Of a DNA stretch of 52,934 nt, positions 44,343 to 52,934 are shown one piece after another (position 1 is the first letter of the stretch; each line of letters opens with the position of its first letter). Under the pieces are notes generated by a model, which saw nothing but the letters and a program-made list of their open reading frames with translations, did not search any database and was not told where the DNA came from. The position numbers and the translations under genes are program-made. The DNA comes from Phlegmacium glaucopus (Eukaryota > Basidiomycota > Agaricomycetes > Agaricales > Cortinariaceae), in the NCBI GenBank assembly GCA_015039465.1, contig MU130344.1, positions 1 through 52,934 on the forward strand, read 5' to 3'.

Positions 44343-47300
44343 TTATAATAGTTTACTCGAAGCCGCAGGCGCTACTCTCATATGGATAAGTTTGATGATA
44401 TATAGTGGAAGAGCGCTAATAGCCACTATAACAGCAACTTTCCATGCAAATCCGAGACTGACGACGAAGGAGAGATCTGGGGAACAGGAAAATTTTAGTT
44501 GGAAAAGAAAGGGATACTAAATAAAAAAAAAGAAAGAAACACACCAAAATATTCAGGTAGGAACGCTATGCTGATGATGTAGAAAAATAATGTTACGACT
44601 TCAGAAATAACCATATAAACATGCCTATGATTCAATCGATAAAAAGAGTGAGTTATCTAATTAAGAGGGGGTCCTTAATAAACGTTAGACACTTACCATG
44701 TCGTAATTTCAAGAGCGACCATGAAAAGTTCGTTAAGGATGAGGGCAGTAAATGAGATGGATACAATGTGCAGGAATTCATTTTCGAAGAGCACTAGACA
44801 CATGATCATGATGGCAGCGCCTACAGATTTGAGGTGAGTTATAAGACATTCGATGAGAAGAAGAAAAAAAAGGAACCTTGGTATAGACTAATCATCAACC
44901 ATTGAAAGAAAGTCTTGTATGATAATGCTCGACCCTAGTAGTTCCATCAGCCACATAGGAGGACGAAAAGATATAGTGGCCATACCTTCGTCAGCTCTTT
45001 GTACAATTCGGGGTATAACAGAGCCAAATCCTCATTCACATCCCTATCAAGAACCAAAGAAAACACAGGTGCCATCGTATAAATCGTCGCATAACCAACC
45101 ATCAACCATCCTTGGTACAGCCCAATAGGAGCAAAATAAAAGATAGCAGAAAAGACGGCTTGCATAATGGAGATGATCAAACCACGATGGATGACGAATT
45201 GTGCAAGTTTGGCGGAACGACGGTACGAGTTGCGACCGTGCCAGAGGAGAAGTTTGGTTAAGAAACTGAACTGGGTGACTGAAAAATCAGCTGCTAAGGA
45301 GGCTTGTTTTCCTTCTTTGCCGACAATACCAACACCTGAGTTGAGTGAGCTATTCTGTTTTGGAATCCTGATGGAAGGGGAAAGAGACGAACCGACATCT
45401 GCAGCCTGGATCATGCTAACATCATTACCACCATCACCGATACAACACACTCGCTTTCTTGTATGGCTCCGAATTAGACGCGCAACGTCCGCTTTTTGTG
45501 TAGGCGAACATCGACATGCAACGACGGCTGAGAGTTTAGTGGCAATTTCGATAAATTCATTCTTGAAAAGGTTCAGACATAACTAGACAAATATCCTCGT
45601 TAGTCAAAAACAATAACAAACATCAATGAGGTCAAAGTACGTACTTGTAACGAGTCTCCGTCAATGACCAAGCAACAATCAAGTTTATTCTGCAGAAAGT
45701 CAAGTTGATTTCGTATTTGATCAGCCGTCTGCACTAAAAATTAAACAAGGTAATGGAAAAAACATCAGGACGGGACAGATTAGAAATGTGCTGGGTGGAC
45801 ATACTTTTCGAAATCTCATGAATGTATTGATTCCTCGCAACCAACTTGGTCGAAATCGCTATACAACGAGCGGTCTCAACCTTGTCCCCAGTCAACATCC
45901 AAATCTTTATCCCAGCATTCCTCAACAACTCCAAAGTCGACTTGACATCATCCTGCAATTTATCCTCCACACCCGTCAATCCAAGCAACTCTAGATCATG
46001 TTCCAAGAATTGGGCCACAACTGCACTCATTGCCTCATTCCTCCCTTCCAACTTGATGCTCGCCGCATGATACAAACTCGCAAAATCGTTGTACATCGTG
46101 TTTCCCAATCTCTTCCTGGCCATGACCAACGTACGTAGACCTTCTCGAGCCATATTACCAGTCTCTTCTTCTAGCCAATCGTTTCGTTGTACGATTCTTG
46201 CCATAACCACATCTGCACCCTTTTGTAAAAAGCTGATATCTCCCGTCTGTGTGTCGCGTACGACGATGCCCATTCGTTTCGATTCAGATGTGAAAGGGAA
46301 GATGTCAAGGATGTCGAATTTTAGCCGAGATCCGTTGGGCGTTTGAAGTTCCATACATTTACGATCGCGGAAGACGAGGGTAAGACCGACAGAGGCTGTC
46401 CAAGTGACGATGGCGACTTCGTCGGGGGATGAAGCTTGGTAAGTAACGGATCCATCGTCGTTCGTTACTGGTGTGACCTGCAAAGCACTTTTAGCGCTGA
46501 AGGACGTCGTGACCGAACGATCAGCAACCTACATTGTGACATAACGCAAGGCTCAGGACCACATCCCGCACCCGAGAAGACATATCTCTACGTCCTCGAG
46601 TAGCTAACTGAGCTCCCGTTAGTATCGATCCTTGCTTTTGATGTCCTTATTCTCCATAAATAAAATACACCTGCGGAAATATATAGGAATTATTGCTCAC
46701 CATGTTCCCCCGAAAGCCCAAACGCGACAGCCAAGTGATGAGCGACTTCGTCCATCGAGTCAGAGCCATAAGACATTGTTCCCATATGCAGCTTCCTCAT
46801 CTCCATCTCTAGAAATATTTCTTCAGTCATCATTACCCAAAATTATGGTAGAAAAGTACCATTTTTAGTGAGGGTGCCGGTCTTATCACTCAAAAGATAT
46901 GTTATTCTTCCCAATTCCTCCGGCAACGTGCTCGTTCGGACGATAGTATTCGGTATTTCAGCGTCACTCATGATGAGGTGAGCGTACACAGTTTTGCCCA
47001 TATCCAGATTGACACGTAAACTAAGTAAAAAATGAGTTTACAAAACTTGAAAATAGAAAACAACGCACCTGATGGGAATGATGGACGAGAAGAGAATCAA
47101 AAATCGTAGAATGTAAACGTACCACTGTCCTCGGAAGCCGTTTAAAGCAACGAGAACGAGTGAAAGGGCGAATGTGACGGCACAGAGAATCTACGATGAT
47201 TGAAGATGAGACGAGTCCAGCAGTGGTTAAGAGCAAGCTCACCTTTGCCAATTTATTGATCTCCAAGTCCAAAAGCCCCACTTTCGTCCCTGGATGACTT

Positions 47301-48612
47301 GTATTCATTACTGCACGGGTCTCAGCACCAGTGTATATCACGAAACCGACGGCTGAACCCGCAGCCAAAACAGTGTTTGACCAGAGTACGTTCTCGACTG
47401 TCAACGGAGAAACCGCGGGTGGCAGGTTATTCATGGGAACAGACGAATCCGACAAGTCGGAAGGTGTTGGCTTATTCAACGTAAAGGTTCCGACAAACGC
47501 GTGGATATCCTTGATAGGCGCATCAGCTGAGGCAAAATGAAAATCAGTTGCCAACAACTTGCAAGTCGATTGGTCGAAGACAAGGCGTACCGTATATTTC
47601 AGCATCCAGTCGAACAAGATCTCCTTCATCCATTTTCTGACATTCGGGAACGGCAACACGTAACTTCCAATCCGTCTCTCCATCAAGTTGGTCCGTGCGG
47701 ATGAAGCATGTTCCAGATGATTCTGACGTGCGCAGTAAAACGAGATCGGCAGGTACTCTTTGATTCTTCTCGAGAAGTATAAGATCACCAACACGCAAAG
47801 AGGATGAGGGTACTGAACGTGTATTGGCATGTGTGTTCAAATAAGCGTCTTCAGCGGTGGAATGGGAAGTAGGATGTTCGAGTATGAGATAGCGCTGAGA
47901 ATTTGCTTCTCGATCTCGGAGGTGTCGTTTGTAGTCGTCGTAGGCTTCTTTTCCCATTGTAACACATAGGACAAAAGCGAGAGGGGCGATATATGTAATG
48001 ATGAATCCTAAAAAATGTGTCAAGAGAAAAAGGGTCAATTAGGGATGCTGGCGACCCACCTGTCTTGAGAGCAGGAACGAATTGAGATAGAGCGACAAGG
48101 AGGAAGTATAGGTTGAAGAAAAACTTGAATTGTTCGTAGAATACGATGGGTAGGAATGTGAAAGCATTGTACTTTTGATTTCGAACAATATTAGGTGGAT
48201 ATCGTGATTGCAGTTTGTCTGAAAAGATTCTTTATTGTTGAAATTGACAGTAAAGGCGGTAAATGCTTACTTGGGGGATTGAAAGGTATCGTTCGTGAGA
48301 TGTCTTTCGCGTGAAATCCTGAATTCTTCGGAGGCTCCGGTGGTAGTTTCTATGGGGCTTTTTCAGACGAAGAGCGTGGAAAGGACGTAACGAGCGTACC
48401 GAACTCATGACCCCGCTCGGTTCATCATATTCGTCCTCCGCATCAGTGCCCAATAGACCAACTTCCTCTTCGGAATCGTCCTTATATTTTCTGTTCCGTT
48501 TGTTATCTTGGGTACGGTGGGATGTAGACATGTTGCCGTTATAAGAATGAGCACTTCCAGCTGGTTCTGGTGGTCTTTGTCGCCTGATTTTGTGTAAAGG
48601 AATATCCGACAT
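44343..48612 (-). CDS. NEO1-type P4-ATPase (phospholipid flippase)
   Basis: It flips phospholipids between leaflets of Golgi/endosomal membranes; the NEO1 group works without a CDC50 partner. The first exons are 48,612-48,400 and 48,349-48,271, then from 48,218; many introns of about 50 nt follow, and the last exon begins at LSFVVSLGF and ends at the stop 44,343-44,345 (total roughly 1100-1200 residues). Motifs in order: [16 protein letters not shown]1-2, [12 protein letters not shown] (the NEO1/ATP9 variant), the PISLR region, DKTGT (about 46,873-46,887), [29 protein letters not shown] and [16 protein letters not shown], then six C-terminal membrane segments. No disabling change was found. 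The N-terminus is a cytosolic acidic stretch ([17 protein letters not shown]). Parts are copied at 42,985-43,145 and 52,390-52,934. Confidence 0.92.
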
Positions 48613-48729
48613 GAACTATATAGGAATTCCAAGAATGTATGTCAAGGACCCTACCGAAGCTCGTTGATAAGGAAACCATTTTGGTTGAATGATATTGCTT
48701 ACTGCGAATAAAGGCGTGTAACCCAGTCA

Positions 48730-50090
48730 CATGGAAGACATGTACTGGTAAGTTCGAATGCTGTGATGGACAGCGGCCAAGGTGGTGTACACGACGCTCG
48801 TTGCAAGATCTGTGTCACGAGCCATGGTGGACTGTTGTCCATTGTCATAGCGAACAAACAGTGAAGATGCCGTTCCCGCCGGTAACTTGTTGATCATTGT
48901 TTGAACTCTTCACATCGTTGAATGGAATACAACGCTGGATGCATCATCACTTGAAGAATTTAGCGGAAAGCACGCCAATTGGGCCGTTTGGTAGGTCCGA
49001 TTCCATTTAAATTGACATCTTTCATGTTGATCTAAGTTTCAAGCTCAAGGGTCAACAGCTCTGCGCTTTGGCATCCTGCTTATTATTAACTAGGCGCTAC
49101 TGCTTAAAAGCCGTACTTGGACTTGCTACCATCCTCTATGACTCAAGGGATCTCTTTCCACGATCATCCAACACTTTCCAGAGTCGCAGGGCTGGCTACC
49201 ACTTCGGGGTGCGTTCTTTCTGGGTCTTGTTTCGGGCATTCTATTCTGGAGTTTTCGTCTTTACCGTATACAAAACTATGCCGCATGACGCAGCCGTCGT
49301 CGAGGAGATTTACCGTTCCACTCATTGACCGTAGCAACCAGATTCTTCAGTCGCTGGCTCTACCTTCGTCGATAGTTTCCCTCCTGCAAGTCCTACAATT
49401 CCATATCCCTCCAATGTTAGCGATCTTTGGATGGCCACAATCATCTCGAGGGTTTGTTGTTGGATAAGTGCTTGTCCCAGGTTCTGTGAAACATTCACGA
49501 ATGGACGAGTGGAAGGGGTTGGCTATTTGTGAGTGTCACCTTTCCACTATCCTCATCAAATTTCACGGCTCTGAATCCAGCCACGTCGTTTCCTACCCGG
49601 TGGTGCCGCTCACCGATATGAGGGATGATCGATGAGATACTTATATCTTTCCCAATCTCCCTTTAGTAATAAAAATCCGTACGCTACTCATACTGGTAGC
49701 GCCAACGCATTGTTGTGTTCTATAATCGTTTCTTGACAAGCATCATTAATCTGACGCCATCTCTTGTCTTCGTCACGTATTACTAAACTTTTCAAGGCTC
49801 CAGCCAGGTCGTTTCCCACTACTACATCCCTGATGCTGGCTAGTACCCATCATTCACTCGGATAAGAAGAGATACTAGAAGCACCTTTCAAATCCGTCTC
49901 GTAAATACACCGTGAGTCGGATTTCTTTGAATAAATATAAGCATTGACTCATAGAAGTGTTGACGTGCTTCGGAGCCGCTCCAATTTATGGGCTTACTCA
50001 GAAAAGGATCAATCGGCAAGCGAATATATCAGCAAAGCACGTAGGATTCTAGAAGTAGCGGCCTTTAGGCGACCGGCACCATAGAATCTA
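48730..50090. other. Intergenic region without a supported gene
   Basis: Normal composition. Open frames of 86 and 116 codons at 49,068-49,467 overlap in two phases; a third phase has a hydrophobic run, but none has a domain or agreeing splice sites. A word close to TCCAGCCACGTCGTTTCC occurs twice (near 49,578 and 49,800). No RNA gene was recognised. Confidence 0.45.
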
Positions 50091-50094
50091 GCAC

Positions 50095-50100
50095 TATATA
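50095..50100 (+). promoter_or_regulatory. TATA box of the CmcJ-like gene
   Basis: TATATA (in GCACTATATAACAG) 75 bases before the start codon at 50,175. Confidence 0.55.
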
Positions 50101-50174
50101 ACAGAAGAGAGAACGCACTATGACAGAGTCCTGAAAGTCACTTTACTATCATCGGTAGCACCTACACATCTGCG

Positions 50175-51117
50175 ATGTCCTCTACAATCACTGCTAACCT
50201 TTTCTACTCCATTGAACCAGATGGTGGTGTCCGAGCTTGCCGTCGCCTCAACGCTGATCCTATAATCGGAGAGAAAAAGAGAAATTTTGAACGCGAAGAG
50301 AAATCCGTAATCATCGAGAACGTCAGAGGAAAGGAAGACTCCCTCACGCTTGACACTGCAGGATTCCAGTTCTACAAACACACTTCAAAGCATACAACGT
50401 TTGCCAACGATGAAGAAATACGCAATGAATACTATCCTGAGAGCACCGAGATCATCAAGAAATTGACGTGCTAATCGCGTGGAAATATTTGACCATAGTC
50501 AGTGACTAAGCTCATCCGCGTATGCCTTGCACTCCAAGGATCCTAATATTTGCTATCAGCGATACGCCACCGCCGTCCTGGAGAGGGCGAGTCTCCTGAA
50601 CTTCGTCAACCAGCTGCGGGCGTGCACGTCGATCAGACCACTGCTGCCGCCATCGCGCGAGTCCACAAACATCTCCCTGCCGCTGAAGCTCCCAAACTCC
50701 TTGAGCGGCGCTTCCAGATTATCAATCTATGGCGTCCCATTGACAATCCGGCTGTAGATTGGCCTTTGACTCTCTGCGATAATCGAAGCGTTGACATCAC
50801 AAGGGACACATTCCCAGTAGCTCTTATTTTCACCGACCGTGAAGGTGAAACACTTGGAGTCAAGTATAATGAGAATCATAAGTGGAAGTACCTTCATGGA
50901 ATGACACCTGAAGAATTTGTTTTGATTAAATGGTGAGTGCACTACTTCGTCGTCAGTTTGCGAGCCTGACCTTCTTCATTCCATTAGCTTTGATTCCATT
51001 CAGGATGGAAGTGTTGCTATCTACACCCCGCATACCGCTTTTGATGACCCAACAACACCGGAAGGAACACCCCACCGCAAGTCAATTGAGCTTCGGGCCC
51101 TTGTGTTTTACGACTGA
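50175..51117 (+). pseudogene. CmcJ/NvfI-like 2-oxoglutarate oxygenase family gene with a frameshift
   Basis: Members are Fe(II)/2-oxoglutarate-type oxidoreductases of fungal secondary metabolism. Exons 50,175-50,497, 50,560-50,932 and 50,988-51,117 are bounded by GT-AG introns. Visible are IIENVRGKEDSLTLDTAGFQ, YYPE, NRVEIFDH, the metal-ligand type HVDQT, RRFQIINLWRPI, GETLGVKYNENHKWKYL, and the C-terminal YTPHTAFDDPTTPEGTP and IELRALVFYD. Near 50,468-50,471, between KKLT and ANRVEIFDH, two bases appear to be missing, so the literal frame stops at 50,472-50,474. All else is in order (about 275 residues), so this is a young pseudogene, a strain allele or a sequencing error. The substrate cannot be told. 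Confidence 0.8.
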
Positions 51118-51249
51118 GAAAGGTTTACTTGTACATATACCATTCCCGGATTGTAATCGGATAGTACTCCGTATAGGTTGACTTTTAATCTTGTGAATGT
51201 ATAATTGTTGTTTTGGGAGAAAAAGCGAATTTTCAAGAGAACTTTGAGC

Positions 51250-51450
51250 CTAGTACGCAGCGAGGCACGAGAAAAGGGAAGGGTCTTCGTATAAGTCAGT
51301 CGGAATTCTCACGCTTCTGGCTTTCTCTTTCTTCTCGACTGTCATACTCTTAGAACTGCTAGAGCCAGTCCGAGTCGTCCTTCGCTTGTCTATTTTCCCT
51401 CCCTCCACACCCATAAACACCGAATCAGCACTTAAATTATCTTCAATTTT
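51250..51450 (-). other. Possible 3' exon on the minus strand
   Basis: A minus-strand frame without stop covers about 65 codons and ends at 51,250-51,252. It includes NLSADSVFMGVEGGK, a basic/serine stretch (TRTGSSSSKSMTVEKKEK) and ends PSLFSCLAAY. It lacks a good start, as expected for a last exon. No upstream exons could be joined. Weak evidence. Confidence 0.25.
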
Positions 51451-51454
51451 TTAA

Positions 51455-52385
51455 TGGTAAAAACAAATTGGTTTGAAGTTAATTCATCATATTTCCGTTC
51501 AGAAAGTTGCCTCACTTAGAGAAATATAGCTGGAGTGAGTTAGAGCAGTCGGTGTGGACCCACCCACCCTCTCAGCTCATCTGTTTTTCTCATAGATTAG
51601 GAATTCATGGCGGATCGAAAAGCCTTCGGCTTTTGCCCACATCGCAGCTACTTCAAAACGAGCATTCCAGTTCCTTCTCAGGAATGCTCGCGACTACTTA
51701 GACAGGCCCTAGCGACTTACGAAGATTGAAGTCCAGGATCACAATCTGTACCAAATTACATCTCTTACGCGTTTCTGTGTATGGCCTGACTTGGGCGTCG
51801 GGAGATAAGCATTGAAAAACAAGTTCGACTGAACAACAGGGGCATAATTGGTAGCGGGAGTAGTACTCGTGTATGTAAGCCTACGAGGCATCACTAGATA
51901 GATGACTCAGAAACAATACAAGAACAAATATTTCGCAGAATCGGCATTCAAAGGCTCAGAGTCATATAGACGGGAAACGTTCCTGATTGAACTTTGGTTA
52001 GCATGTTTGGGGATTATTCCACAAAGATTGGAGTCGGCATGTTAATGTTATCGTACGCTAACTTAGGCATGTGGTCCCATTGCAGCGGCCTGATCTGCAA
52101 TCTTGTTTGTAGTTGAAATAGATGGGAAAGATGTAGAGAGAGCGTTTTGGTATATCATCCGTGATGCGTATTGCGCAGGTTGTCCGTGCAAGGAGGCCAG
52201 ACCCAATTTGAATTTTACATAATTGGAGTGAACGCAGATAATGAACTTGGGCACTAATAAGATGTCTTGTCTGCGAGTTTTAGGTGAGTAATTTAAATGG
52301 GACATTTTTGCAAAGAGAATTTCATACAGTTCGGCGATTACGAGGATCCAAATTTGTTGTGTCTGACAATCTCTTTAATCTAGGT
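51455..52385. other. Intergenic region without a supported gene
   Basis: Short frames only. A small hairpin AAAAGCC TTC GGCTTTT lies near 51,620. Nothing else was recognised. Confidence 0.5.
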
Positions 52386-52389
52386 TCAA

Positions 52390-52934
52390 TTGCAGAAAGA
52401 AGAATCTGAGACCATATTAGGACTTATTGCTCACCATGTTCTCCCGAAAGCCCAAACGCGACAGCCAATTGATGAGCGACTTCGTCCATCGAGTCAGAGC
52501 CATAAGACATTGTTCCCATGTGCAGCTTCCTCATCTCCATCTCTATGAATATTTGGTAAGCAAAGCCATCATTACCCAAAGTTATGGTAGAAAAGTACCA
52601 TTTTTAGTAAGGGTGCCCATCTTATCACTCACAAGATAGGTTATTCCTCCGGCAACGTGCTCGTTCGGACTATAGTATTCGGTATTTCAGCGTCACTCAT
52701 GATGAGGTGAGCGTACACAGTTTTGCCCATATCCAGATTGACACGTAAACTAAGTAAAAAATGGGTTTACAAGACTTGAAAATAGAAAACAACGCACCTG
52801 ATGGGAATGATGGACGAAGGGAGAATCAAAAATCGTGGGATGTAAACGTACCACTGTCCTCGGAAGCCGTTTAAAGCAACGAGAACGAGTGAAAGGGCGA
52901 ATGTGACGGCACAGAGAATCTACGATGATTGAAG
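52390..52934 (-). pseudogene. Second partial NEO1 copy, running off the window
   Basis: It matches 46,680-47,205 of the NEO1 gene in the same orientation, introns included. Differences that disable it: the phosphorylation motif DKTGT reads DKMGT (near 52,612-52,626), and a 10-base loss just upstream in coding order, after STLPEE, shifts the frame. HHLAV has become HQLAV. The similarity begins at the intron near 52,395 and continues to the window end, so its 5' extent is not visible. Confidence 0.9.

Noticed and set aside
49068..49467. Two overlapping plus-strand frames as a small secreted protein
   Set aside because: Frames conflict, and no signal peptide follows a credible start.

Overview
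The window is nuclear DNA of a filamentous fungus, most likely a basidiomycete of the Agaricomycetes. Reasons: many short GT-AG introns of about 45-60 nt; a P1B copper ATPase, a NEO1-type flippase, an AIM9-like phosphotransferase and a CmcJ/NvfI-like oxygenase in the styles usual for mushrooms; and small secreted proteins. No search was run, so all family names rest on motif recognition.

The window has two compartments. Positions 1 to about 20,050 form a gene-poor, repeat-rich block with almost no CpG, while TpG and CpA are abundant; this points to methylated DNA that has decayed at CpG. It holds minisatellites, a TA-flanked MITE (7379-7870) and two near-perfect foldbacks (8291-8641, 12449-12744). 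Two islands inside it keep their CpGs, and both are insertions whose ends can be read: a solo LTR (10521-11099, target duplication ACCCA) and a 3.2 kb Tc1/mariner-superfamily element (15668-18901, TA duplication). The Tc1 element carries an apparently intact three-exon DDE transposase and, tail to tail with it, a broken passenger gene with a SAM-like domain.

From about 20,050 the base composition becomes ordinary and genes appear: a decayed UDP-glucose dehydrogenase (20.2-20.6 kb), a copper ATPase (24.1-27.7 kb), an AIM9-like phosphotransferase (31.7-33.6 kb), two small secreted proteins (34.3-35.0 and 37.8-38.3 kb), a possibly mitochondrial unknown (39.8-40.4 kb), a NEO1 flippase (44.3-48.6 kb) and a CmcJ-like gene with a frameshift (50.2-51.1 kb).

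The stretch 27.7-44.5 kb is a mosaic of local duplications. One family, possibly with an ADP-ribosyltransferase-like fold and an acidic tail, occurs four times; only the copy at 36.6-37.5 kb is open throughout. A second small family occurs twice plus a fragment. The 3' end of the phosphotransferase, exon 1 of a secreted protein, and the 3' end and middle of NEO1 are each copied as fragments. The genes do not form one pathway: the region looks like stable housekeeping genes (NEO1, copper ATPase) with a fast-turning accessory gene nursery between them, next to a methylated repeat block.
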